DNA of 64,000 nt from Paenibacillus silvae (GTDB taxonomy: Bacteria; Bacillota; Bacilli; Paenibacillales; Paenibacillaceae), in the NCBI RefSeq assembly GCF_014639235.1, contig NZ_BMFU01000002.1, positions 372,001 through 436,000 of the forward strand, in the 5' to 3' direction. This document shows, one piece after another, positions 9,373 to 16,567 of the stretch (its first letter is position 1; each line of letters starts with the position of its first letter). The notes beneath the pieces are model-generated. The model was not told the origin of the DNA. It saw only the letters and a list, made by a program, of their open reading frames with translations, and did no database searches. The position numbers and the translations under genes are program-made.

Positions 9373-9538
9373 TTGTTCGTCATCCTCTCTTTTTTGTTAT
9401 GCATTTGAAAAGTCAGCTGACTAGTTAGTTCTATTCATTTAAGCGGTTACAATCCATCTTGGGACCACCATCCTTAACATAATAATTCTAACCATTCAAA
9501 GAAAAGACCCCTTCGCAACAATTTCTTAGATTCCATGC

Positions 9539-9553
9539 TGTAAGCGCTATACA
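9539..9553. promoter_or_regulatory. cre-like catabolite repression site upstream of sugar importer
   Basis: TGTAAGCGCTATACA resembles the CcpA consensus TGWAANCGNTNWCA with a one-base offset in the right half. Position upstream of a sugar ABC operon fits catabolite repression; no experimental support. Confidence 0.45.
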
Positions 9554-9599
9554 TGCCGTACTAATATATATATGAAATAAGCTTTATATAACCAATTGA

Positions 9600-9979
9600 T
9601 TATAAAATCATAAAGTTTGCCGGATATATGTTCTCCCGGCTACCATCATCGTAAAACCCCCATAAAAATAGGCCAACCAAAAAATTCTGGCTGACCTAAT
9701 AATATGAAAGCCGCGAATAGCGACTTGAACCATGTTTCTTGCCCAATCCGTAATTTCTTGCCCTGCTGCCAGCGCTTGTTGATTTTCCATATCAAGCATG
9801 TTAACCTATGTCAAGTATTAATAATGATTGCAAACCCTCCTACTCTTATAATAATGAAAGGTAATTCAGCAAATGATGATTTATAGTCGTCTCGCCATCA
9901 TGATGCCTCCCTTTCCCTAGCTAGGCTCATATTCTTGTTATCATAACAGAGTATAAGCTTGTAGGAGGGCTAACATATA
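9600..9979. other. intergenic region with a decayed dispersed-repeat copy
   Basis: AAAGCCGCGAATAGCGACTT then CATGTTTCTTGCCC at about 9705-9760 is a diverged copy of the repeat family best seen at 3424-3582. The remainder lies between divergent genes and should contain the promoter of the MFS gene; GTAGGAGGG at about 9960 is that gene's ribosome binding site. No conserved reading frame seen. Confidence 0.5.
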
Positions 9980-11161
9980 ATGAAGAAATATGCAGTACCA
10001 TCATTGCTTTTAATGATTGTTCTTATCGCTTTTCCTCAAATCAGCGAGACCATCTACACTCCATCGCTGCCAGATATCGCAGCAGCACTAGGTGTAACCA
10101 ATAGTTCAGTACAATTCACGTTAAGCATTTATTTTATAGGATTTGCCTTCGGCGTCTTCTGCTGGGGCTGGCTGTCCGACTTGATTGGTCGTAGACCTGC
10201 AATGCTGGGCGGTCTCACCGTATATGGGATTGGAAGCTTGATGTGCTTTTATTCGGCATCGATTCAGTTGCTTCTCATCGGCCGTTTCGTACAAGCTTTT
10301 GGTGCCGCAACTGGTTCGATTATCACCCAAACCATGCTTCGAGAAAGTGTACCTGGAGATAGAAGACATGTGATGTTTGCCCAAATCTCTGCTGTCATTG
10401 CTTTTACGCCGGCAGTTGGACCACTGATTGGTGGTTGGATTGATCAGGCCCTTGGCTTCAGATGGGTATTCTTGGCGTTAGTACTGATGAGTGTATTGTT
10501 GTTCATATATGCTTTTCTTAGACTGCCAGAGACAACGAACGTTTCTTTGAGATCCAGGGTGGCCATACTTCCGGTTGTACAAAAGATGCTAGCTATGCCG
10601 CGTGTACTGGTGTTTGGGGTATTGATCGGTGGTATTAACGGTGTTTTATTCAGTTATTATGCCGAAGCACCCTTCATCTTCATTGAACACTTTGAGTTAT
10701 CGCCTGGCGTTTATGGTTTTCTTGGCATTATTGTGGCCTTGGCAGCGGTGGTCGGTTCAATGATCTCCACAAGATTATTGGCCGTTTACACACCGGAAAA
10801 AATCATTCATTTGGGTTGTCTGGTCATGACCAGCGGAGCTCTGCTCCTGACCCTTGGAAGCAGCTTGTCTATGCTGCCCAATCTTTTACAGATCATCTGC
10901 ATGTTAACTGCCATGTTTATTCTGTTGATTGGCGCAGGTATCGCTTTGCCCAATTGTCTAAGTCTTGCTCTTGTTCATTTTCAAGATGTAATTGGCACAG
11001 CAGGTGCCATATTCAGCTTGGGCTACTACTTGCTGGTAAGCCTTACGACATGGGGAATGGGTGCTCTGCATAACGGTTCATTGCTGGTAATGCCCTTATA
11101 TTTTCTGGTCGTTAGCTACGGAATGTTATTGCTTGGAAAAAGATTTATATCTGAGGAATAA
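9980..11161 (+). CDS. MFS drug efflux transporter, Bcr/CflA family
   Basis: 393-residue, 12-helix proton-driven exporter. Bcr/CflA signatures are ISETIYTPSLPDIAAALGV in the first loop and GWLSDLIGRRPAMLGGL (MFS motif A) between helices 2 and 3; RFVQAFGAATGSIITQTMLRE and AVGPLIGGWID follow. Members export chloramphenicol, bicyclomycin or sulfonamide-like compounds; the substrate here is unknown. ATG at 9980 lies after TAGGAGGG. Single gene followed by hairpins at 11233 and 11304 that separate it from the convergent methyltransferase. Confidence 0.93.
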   Translation: MKKYAVPSLLLMIVLIAFPQISETIYTPSLPDIAAALGVTNSSVQFTLSIYFIGFAFGVFCWGWLSDLIGRRPAMLGGLTVYGIGSLMCFYSASIQLLLIGRFVQAFGAATGSIITQTMLRESVPGDRRHVMFAQISAVIAFTPAVGPLIGGWIDQALGFRWVFLALVLMSVLLFIYAFLRLPETTNVSLRSRVAILPVVQKMLAMPRVLVFGVLIGGINGVLFSYYAEAPFIFIEHFELSPGVYGFLGIIVALAAVVGSMISTRLLAVYTPEKIIHLGCLVMTSGALLLTLGSSLSMLPNLLQIICMLTAMFILLIGAGIALPNCLSLALVHFQDVIGTAGAIFSLGYYLLVSLTTWGMGALHNGSLLVMPLYFLVVSYGMLLLGKRFISEE

Positions 11162-11232
11162 TATATAAGGATAATTCATTAGTATTATAAATATTACGAA
11201 GAAATGTCCCGGGGCACATTTCAAAAAAATAG

Positions 11233-11270
11233 AAGCAGTCCAGTACTTTTATCGTATCTGGGCTGCTTTT
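11233..11270. terminator. bidirectional terminator after MFS gene
   Basis: AAGCAGTCCAG pairs with CTGGGCTGCTTTT across a short loop, followed by a T-run, between two convergent genes. Confidence 0.75.
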
Positions 11271-11303
11271 ATTTTTAAATCTTTAACTCCATCATAAACC
11301 TTA

Positions 11304-11331
11304 AAAGGCACCTCTGTAGAGAGGTACCTTT
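11304..11331. terminator. second hairpin between convergent genes
   Basis: AAAGGCACCTCT GTAG AGAGGTACCTTT forms a 12-bp stem with one mismatch and a four-base loop. Probably terminates the minus-strand methyltransferase transcript. Confidence 0.65.
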
Positions 11332-11431
11332 AGCTATATTATCCGCAAGACATGTTTCTGGCTGAGCAACGGATAAAACATTGAATAAGTCTTCAGATTT
11401 CAAACACCCTAAATAAATTTAGTTGTCAATG

Positions 11432-12265
11432 TTATACAGCCTCTCTTTTTCGGAGTACCACTACGATATCTGTCTGAGGTACAAATAAATTGTAATTTGT
11501 TACATGCACTTGTCTCGTTTCGGTCACGGATTCAATCTTTAATTCAGGAGGAATACAGCGCTCGATGTGAGTAATTAATGTTTCTTTGGTAAATCTCCAA
11601 ATTACACCATCAATCGAAGAGTTCGCCATATAACCACCGTCCGTTACAGAACCTGCAAGAGACTTGAGAATAACCGGGTCCGCAATAATGATAGAACCAC
11701 CGTCACGTAACAATCTGCAGCTCTCAATGAAGGCTTTTTTGTGATGACGAATGTGATGAAAGCTTCGTGCAAACAAAATCATATCGCAGCAATGTTGAGG
11801 TAAAGAAGTCGGCTTATCAATGAAGGCATGGATATACGAATCAAACCTTCCCCACTTCTTTCCAAGTTTCAGCGCATTTAAATTCGGATCCATATTGAGA
11901 AAACGAATATCCTTCTGCTTGCGAAGATACTTGTTCAATAAACCTGTACCACAGCCCACCTGAAGAACATCGCCCCTTAAAGGGGGTAAAACTTTGTAGA
12001 CATTATGAGGAATAGGAAAGTTTTGAACGTACATGGCTAATTCGTAGAGAACCGGATAACGCTCTTGCAATCGAACCAACTTACTGGTGTAGAAAGGCTT
12101 ACGCTTTTTGTGACGTTTAAAGTCCCATTTGTTCAAATAGTAGACGGGGGTTAACAGCAAGAACAGAATAATAAAAACTCCTTGCACGCCATAAATTCCA
12201 ATTTTGCTGAAGCGATCATTGAATTTATGAGACATCGTTTGTTTAGAAGTATTGAAAATGATCAC
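11432..12265 (-). CDS. class I SAM-dependent methyltransferase with N-terminal membrane anchor
   Basis: 277 residues. SAM-binding motif I is DVLQVGCGTGLLNKYL (about 115-130), followed by NMDPNLNALKLG (motif II), CDMILFARSFHHI (motif IV region) and LLRDGGSIIIADP. An N-terminal hydrophobic segment VQGVFIILFLLLTPVYYL suggests a membrane anchor. The methylated substrate is unknown. It is the only gene in tandem with the lasso precursor at 12343-12480, 77 bases downstream and beyond a terminator-like hairpin, so action on that peptide is possible (inference). The start is uncertain: GTG at 12265 has GAGAGGAG directly against it, while ATG at 12235 lacks a ribosome binding site. Confidence 0.8.
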   Translation of the reverse strand: MIIFNTSKQTMSHKFNDRFSKIGIYGVQGVFIILFLLLTPVYYLNKWDFKRHKKRKPFYTSKLVRLQERYPVLYELAMYVQNFPIPHNVYKVLPPLRGDVLQVGCGTGLLNKYLRKQKDIRFLNMDPNLNALKLGKKWGRFDSYIHAFIDKPTSLPQHCCDMILFARSFHHIRHHKKAFIESCRLLRDGGSIIIADPVILKSLAGSVTDGGYMANSSIDGVIWRFTKETLITHIERCIPPELKIESVTETRQVHVTNYNLFVPQTDIVVVLRKREAV

Positions 12266-12280
12266 TCCTCTCTCACATCG

Positions 12281-12306
12281 AAAAAGCCGCCCACAGGCGA
12301 CCTTTT
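12281..12306 (-). terminator. intrinsic terminator/attenuator after lasso precursor
   Basis: On the minus strand AAAAGGTCGCC TGTG GGCGGCTTTTT forms a GC-rich stem followed by a T-run, 36 bases past the precursor stop and 15 bases before the methyltransferase. A leaky terminator here would keep precursor mRNA in excess over the enzyme mRNA, as in other RiPP operons. Confidence 0.65.
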
Positions 12307-12342
12307 GAGCAAGAATACGATTTTCAATTTGAAGTATGGTTA

Positions 12343-12480
12343 TCAGGATGTTGGATCATATAGGTCTGCATCATGTTCTTCGAGCCAATCAATTTGCCTG
12401 TATCCATAGCCAGCCATCGTTTGCTGCACATCCAGCACCTCTAATTCCGGTGCCTGCCAAGGCGCTTTTTTCGTTTCCAT
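12343..12480 (-). CDS. lasso peptide precursor, paeninodin-type (orphan)
   Basis: Short gene for 45 residues with a very strong ribosome binding site (AAAGGAGGGGAGGA, then ATG). The leader, residues 1-22, has W8-x-x-P11-x-L13-x-x-L16, the leader motif read by the lasso B1/RRE protein (normally Y-x-x-P-x-L), and Thr at -2 (QQTM). The predicted core starts AGYGYRQID: Ala1 to Asp9 gives a nine-residue macrolactam ring, as in paeninodin (AGPG..D9). The 23-residue core length and C-terminal Ser also match paeninodin, whose terminal Ser is phosphorylated. The tail is acidic and aromatic. No asparagine-synthetase-like cyclase, B1, B2 protease, kinase or exporter gene lies in the window; the nearest tandem gene is the methyltransferase. 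Identification is by motif only. Confidence 0.8.
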   Translation of the reverse strand: METKKAPWQAPELEVLDVQQTMAGYGYRQIDWLEEHDADLYDPTS

Positions 12481-12554
12481 CGGTCCTCCCCTCCTTTCTA
12501 CAAAAACTGGAATCAAGATGCGCGCAGCCTTACATTATTTGCGCGATATTTTTT

Positions 12555-12573
12555 AAGATACTATATGTATCTT
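12555..12573. promoter_or_regulatory. operator A of lasso precursor promoter
   Basis: AAGATAC TATAT GTATCTT, a perfect 7-bp inverted repeat with a five-base spacer, just downstream of the likely -10 box. Confidence 0.7.
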
Positions 12574-12580
12574 TAAGAGG

Positions 12581-12604
12581 ATTATAAGATACAATACGTA
12601 TCTT
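12581..12604 (-). promoter_or_regulatory. operator B and -10 box of lasso precursor promoter
   Basis: AAGATAC AATAC GTATCTT at 12586-12604 repeats operator A with a centre-to-centre distance of 31 bp, about three helical turns. TATAAT (minus strand, 12581-12586) abuts it, so a bound dimer would block the promoter. The -35 is weak. The regulator is not identifiable nearby; the arms suggest a TetR- or MarR-type dimer. Confidence 0.65.
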
Positions 12605-12665
12605 AGTAAACAAATATTTCATCCCTTTCTATGGGTTAAGTATTCCCATGTAGCGCATACGATTT

Positions 12666-13631
12666 TTATGGTCTTAGTAAGATTTTCCCCGTGCTTTTCC
12701 GGCTTTCCAGAAATTGATGCGCTTTTCTTCCATCTCGTAGTGCAAATACCGTAGGCTCGGATACCGTTATTTTCCCCTCTTCGATCCAGCGGAACAACTC
12801 GGCTGAACGGGTTGCCCGTTCCTCGCGGGAAGTAAGGAAATTCCAAAGATCGCCACCAGTCAAAGTTTTTGACGTATCCATCAACATCCTTGGATCAACT
12901 GGAGCAGGGTCTCCCCCTGCCATTCCATAAAATACAACCGTCCCCCCAATGCGAGTGACTGCAAAACTATCCTCGAGCGTGGAGCCTACGGAGTCATAGA
13001 CAACATCCACACCTTTTCCGTTTGTCTCCTCCATGACTTTTCTTTTCCAATCTTCCGAGTACAAAAAAACCTGATTTCCTCCAGAGTTCTTAACTGCCAA
13101 TGCCTTCTCCATGGAGGAGGTTAAACCAATGACCTTCCCACCGAAGAGCTTTGCCATTTGCACAAGCAACTGTCCAACGCCCCCTGCTGCGGCATGAACT
13201 AGAATTACATCATTCTCCTTAACCGCATAACTATCTTTTGTTAAATAGTGGGCAGTCAATCCTTGCAATAAAACAGAAGCCGCCTTGTCAAATGAAACGG
13301 TCTCTGGAATAGGAATTGCCTTTTCTATAGGAACAGCTACTTTTTCTGCGTTAGCATGGGGGACATCTGCAAATGCAACAGGGTCGCCAACGCTGATTCC
13401 CTGGACATTAGCTCCCGTTTTTTCAACGACTCCTGCCCCTTCATAACCTAAAATAAACGGGGAGTTCCCAGTAAGATGATAGTTCCCTTTCCTTCTATAA
13501 ATATCTGCAAAATTCAATCCGATGGCTTTCATCCTTACTAATATTTCGTCAGGCCCGATAACTGGATCCGAAATTTCAAGATATTCTAGTACTTCCGGTC
13601 CTCCGAATTTATTAAATACAAGTGCTTTCAA
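12666..13631 (-). CDS. NADPH:quinone oxidoreductase (MDR superfamily)
   Basis: 321-residue zinc-independent medium-chain reductase. The N-terminal GroES-like domain has FGGPEVLEY, IGLNFADIYRRKG and GYEGAGVVEKTG; the Rossmann domain has VHAAAGGVGQLLVQMAK (NADPH loop AAGGVG) and VVYDSVGS. The zinc-binding residues of alcohol dehydrogenases are absent, as in quinone reductases. It reduces quinones or activated alkenes in the cytoplasm. ATG at 13631 follows AAGAGGAGGCC. The twin operators of the lasso gene lie 61 bases past its stop. Confidence 0.92.
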   Translation of the reverse strand: MKALVFNKFGGPEVLEYLEISDPVIGPDEILVRMKAIGLNFADIYRRKGNYHLTGNSPFILGYEGAGVVEKTGANVQGISVGDPVAFADVPHANAEKVAVPIEKAIPIPETVSFDKAASVLLQGLTAHYLTKDSYAVKENDVILVHAAAGGVGQLLVQMAKLFGGKVIGLTSSMEKALAVKNSGGNQVFLYSEDWKRKVMEETNGKGVDVVYDSVGSTLEDSFAVTRIGGTVVFYGMAGGDPAPVDPRMLMDTSKTLTGGDLWNFLTSREERATRSAELFRWIEEGKITVSEPTVFALRDGRKAHQFLESRKSTGKILLRP

Positions 13632-13646
13632 ATGAGTGGCCTCCTC

Positions 13647-13802
13647 TTATATATTTTTCAAATGAAGCGAGCGAAATTTCCTCGCATCCTTATCCAATTT
13701 AGGGTCTGCGTTAAGAACACCATCAACACCTTGCTTTGCAACTAGTAAAGCGTCACAATGAACCTCGATGACTCTTTGTACTGAAGGATAGTCTGTTGTA
13801 AC
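13647..13802 (-). pseudogene. pyrH (UMP kinase) fragment
   Basis: A minus-strand frame of about 51 codons reads VTTDYPSVQR..CDALLVAKQGVDGV..ADPKLDKDARKFRSLH, matching the segment of UMP kinase that follows the NPY/TTD nucleotide-binding loop (ADPK..K motif). It is bounded by in-frame stops with no start, so only about a fifth of the enzyme remains. A full pyrH should exist elsewhere because it is essential. It lies directly upstream of the quinone reductase, whose promoter must overlap or follow it. Confidence 0.75.
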
Positions 13803-13889
13803 CTAAGGTTGACTGTTTCCCCTGCTACTGCTTACCACTACGAGAACCATTTTGTACATTGACAATGATTACACCAGATGAGAGCAGGA

Positions 13890-13924
13890 GAAAAGCAGCC
13901 TATCACGTAGATCAGCTGCTTTTC
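13890..13924. terminator. terminator downstream of S51 peptidase
   Basis: GAAAAGCAGC pairs perfectly with GCTGCTTTTC around a 15-base loop, with flanking A and T runs. Confidence 0.75.
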
Positions 13925-13950
13925 TTATTAATATTGGATTATTGTATCCC

Positions 13951-13972
13951 GATTCCTCACTGGTGAGGAATC
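13951..13972. repeat. perfect 10-bp-arm palindrome abutting peptidase stop codon
   Basis: GATTCCTCAC TG GTGAGGAATC touches the stop codon of the following minus-strand gene. It could form a nine-pair hairpin in the mRNA as a 3' end stabiliser or be a protein-binding site. Confidence 0.5.
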
Positions 13973-14641
13973 TTAGAGCGTAAAATGCCTCCAATTCCCT
14001 TCGGAAACCACTTCTACTGCTCCATCGATCACCTTAATGGCGGTCTGATCATCGATTGCATATGCCGGTCCTTGAATCTCTGCGACCCAGCTCTCAGCTG
14101 CACCCATAGTGTTATCTGGCAGCATGACGTGATCAAGATGCGGAAAAATTGCAAAATCAACCAGTCCCAACGTTTCATCGCCACCGGTAGGTGAAGTCCA
14201 CCCCACAAAGTATTTCCCGATCTTAGGTGCCATCACCATACTGCCGGCGCTCATTCCCACATAAACGGCCTTCAGTGAAGGCAAAAGTTCTGCCAGTCCG
14301 GATTGTCGCATCCAATGGTATAGGAAGAGAGCGTCGCCACCCGATACCAGCAAGACGTCTGTTTCCCGAACCAGGGGCTCCCAGTGGTCTCTACTGATAC
14401 TTGGCAGTGCGGTGAGCTCCAGCACGCCTACAGACTTCCAACCCAGGTTGACCATGGGATTCTCGGATTTCCCGCTGATAAACTCCCAGGTTTTGACGCC
14501 AGGGCCAACCCAGGGGTGTCCGTACATCGCCGTGGGAATGCAAAGGGCATTGGAGTCAGCAATCGGCTTATCCAACATGCCAACTAACGCATTCTGTATA
14601 CTTTGATTATTAACGCCTGCAGATGTCAGTAATAATTTCAT
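13973..14641 (-). CDS. peptidase S51 (dipeptidase E-like)
   Basis: 222-residue cytoplasmic peptidase of the PepE/cyanophycinase clan. The nucleophilic serine lies in the elbow VYVGMSAGSMVMAP; LLVSGGDALFLYHW and IFPHLDH are further conserved blocks. PepE cleaves dipeptides with N-terminal Asp; specificity here is not determined. ATG at 14641 is chosen because TAGGAGTGAGGGT precedes it; an upstream TTG at 14659 would overlap that ribosome binding site. Confidence 0.88.
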   Translation of the reverse strand: MKLLLTSAGVNNQSIQNALVGMLDKPIADSNALCIPTAMYGHPWVGPGVKTWEFISGKSENPMVNLGWKSVGVLELTALPSISRDHWEPLVRETDVLLVSGGDALFLYHWMRQSGLAELLPSLKAVYVGMSAGSMVMAPKIGKYFVGWTSPTGGDETLGLVDFAIFPHLDHVMLPDNTMGAAESWVAEIQGPAYAIDDQTAIKVIDGAVEVVSEGNWRHFTL

Positions 14642-14832
14642 ACCCTCACTCCTAGTCAATTGACCTTTATAAATCCCCTTATTATCTAATGTTCGATAAA
14701 ATGGTTATCCTGTCCTGCCTGTTACGCCATTGAAGAAGAAGCTTCCCCACTTAACAAAGCAAACCCCGCCACCAAACTGGTCTCTTGATCATAATCGATA
14801 CTGTAGTCTGTTAAAAGAGACTAGCTTCTACA

Positions 14833-14917
14833 CTTAGATATTAATCTTATCAGAAGTGGGAACATGTTCTTGTCCAATCCGACAATCAGTACAAGTTATT
14901 GTCCCTCGACATGTGCT
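14833..14917. repeat. dispersed intergenic repeat copy (without the GCCGC hairpin)
   Basis: TTAGATATTAATCTTATCAG, GGGAACATGTTCTTGTCC and ATCAGTACAAGTTATTGTCCC match units of the copy at 3424-3582. The flanking parts of the 14642-15123 gap show no reading frame or clear promoter. Confidence 0.65.
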
Positions 14918-15123
14918 ATGTCTAATTCCCTACCACTTTCATTGTTATTCTATTAAGCCTAATTTTCTGTTAAATTAATTAGTAATGGAGAGAACATATC
15001 ACTTTTAAAAAACGTTTGCATTTCTAATCATGGTACATTTCAACTTTTTAGTGTTATATGTGGCATATCATATATTTTATCTCCAAGCATATCAAAATTC
15101 TAGTCAGTCGTCTGAGGTGAAAA

Positions 15124-15753
15124 ATGAACAGAACATTAGATCAATTGCGATACATCGAAAAATATGAAAGCTGGGAAGGGGCATTGGAGGTTAAAGCTTC
15201 GGTAGATTTGTTTAATACGGAGATATATTCGCTTACTACGTTTATCGATACTAATCATGCACTAACCACGGAAGATCTAAATACAATTCATTTTGTTAAA
15301 AAGCATTTTCACGAGATATATACGATCTTCTTAGAAAGTTTGTTGGAATGGCAATTATACGGGATAGTTTATGAGATATATGATGAACAAAATCACTCGT
15401 TTGAAACGATTTATCCTAAAGAAATAGAGGATCTTCATTCATATGTAGGTCTTCCTATACTTCAGATTCTACATGACCATGCCAAAGATGGGCATTCATA
15501 CTATTCCCTTAATTTTAACAAACACTGCAAAATTTCTATTGAACATGGCTTTACAGCCCTATTCCATAAAAAAGAACTCATCGATCTCTCCGCTTCTGAT
15601 ATTGATTCTGTAATTAGCGGACTTCAATATATTGAACCCGATTGTTTACAGTGGGAAAAAGGTTTTTGGAGGTTAAAACCAAAACTTGAGAATAGTCACT
15701 ACGATGAGCCTGAATTGATTAGAAACAGGTGGATCAGAGGCCTTTTTGATTAA
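15124..15753 (+). CDS. uncharacterised cytosolic protein
   Basis: 209 residues, acidic, no signal peptide or membrane segment, rich in Tyr, His and Glu. I do not recognise a family. The N-terminal part is predicted helical (ALTTEDLNTIHFVKKHFHEIYTIFLESLLEWQL); the C-terminus ends RNRWIRGLFD. GAGGTGAAAA precedes the ATG. The next gene on the other strand is an orphan barstar, so an immunity-type role is conceivable, but nothing in the sequence shows it. Confidence 0.7.
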   Translation: MNRTLDQLRYIEKYESWEGALEVKASVDLFNTEIYSLTTFIDTNHALTTEDLNTIHFVKKHFHEIYTIFLESLLEWQLYGIVYEIYDEQNHSFETIYPKEIEDLHSYVGLPILQILHDHAKDGHSYYSLNFNKHCKISIEHGFTALFHKKELIDLSASDIDSVISGLQYIEPDCLQWEKGFWRLKPKLENSHYDEPELIRNRWIRGLFD

Positions 15754-15827
15754 CGAGCAATATTAATCATTAAAATAAATTCTAAATTTAATTACTTTCT
15801 CTGCTTTTTAAAGCCTCTAAAAGTGTA

Positions 15828-15965
15828 ATGAGAAATGTAATTTATCAGGATGCGCCGATCTTTATCCAGCATGTTAATGAGGATGAAACTGCTCGAATCT
15901 ATCCGATAGGTAACTCGGAGCAGGAAATGACGGTACCTTTGTCCAGTTTAACTGAGCATCCCTAG
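15828..15965 (+). pseudogene. SspH-type small acid-soluble spore protein, N-terminally truncated
   Basis: 45 codons: MRNVIYQDAPIFIQHVNED followed by ETARIYPIGN and a VPLSSL tail. This matches the body of H-type small acid-soluble spore proteins (IYIQHVNE..TARIYPL). These start about 14 residues earlier with an AKEI-type helix; upstream codons (FKASKSV) continue the similarity but run into a stop without a start codon. No ribosome binding site precedes the remaining ATG. Best read as a decayed sspH; a shortened functional form cannot be excluded. Confidence 0.7.
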
Positions 15966-16018
15966 TTTGTAACCTCGCTTCATTGCAGTCCTGTTCAAAG
16001 TGGTAATCAATCAAACGC

Positions 16019-16076
16019 ACAAAAAAGCCGCTATATTAGCGACTTTGTATGGAAATGTTTTGTCCCTAGATAAAAG
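16019..16076. repeat. dispersed intergenic repeat copy with terminator hairpin
   Basis: AAAAAAGCCGCTATATTAGCGACTTTG followed by GGAAATGTTTTGTCCC matches the right half of the copy at 3424-3582. It lies just beyond the barstar stop and could terminate it. Confidence 0.7.
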
Positions 16077-16089
16077 AACAAAGAACACA

Positions 16090-16368
16090 TCATAGTTTTA
16101 AAATAAAGGTGAACAGTTCTTCTAACTCTTCATCGATTTCATAAAATAAATTCATTAATTCATCAGCATAATTGCCAAGAGCTCTTCTGCTCATTTGAAA
16201 ATCAAGCCATTGAAGTGTAAGGGGCATAGAAACATGGCTGGTCAATCCGTCCCACAATGCTTCTAGGTTCTCAAAATAGATTTTGTCTAATGCCAGATTC
16301 TCTTGAAGAAAACGATGCAGCTCGTTTATATTACCAATTTTTTTTCCGTCTATAGTTATGTGATACAC
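16090..16368 (-). CDS. barstar-family ribonuclease inhibitor
   Basis: 92 residues, the length of barstar. Family features: ITIDGKKIGNINELHRFLQE at the N-terminus, YFENLEALWDGLTSH around the barnase-binding loop (normally YGxNLDALWDxL) and PLTLQWLDFQMS. It would bind and block a barnase-like RNase, but no such RNase gene lies nearby, so it is an orphan inhibitor. GTG at 16368 is chosen because AAAGGGAG lies nine bases upstream and the product then matches family length; the ATG at 16416 has no ribosome binding site. Confidence 0.85.
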   Translation of the reverse strand: MYHITIDGKKIGNINELHRFLQENLALDKIYFENLEALWDGLTSHVSMPLTLQWLDFQMSRRALGNYADELMNLFYEIDEELEELFTFILKL

Positions 16369-16567
16369 AAAAATACGCTCCCTTTGAACGTTACACGATC
16401 CTAAAAAATTCATCATACCTTGTTATAATTTCTTCAATTGAAAGATTATAACCTGTTACTTTTCGCATGAACAATTCTAACGGACCCTTGCAACTAGTTA
16501 GAATTGACTAAGCTTAATAAGCTGCTCACGGGTATTCCCTCTTTACTGTTAGTTTATCTAAGTTGAA

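Noticed and set aside
9608..9799. 63-codon minus-strand frame
   Set aside because: Runs across a diverged copy of the dispersed repeat; no conserved motif or ribosome binding site.
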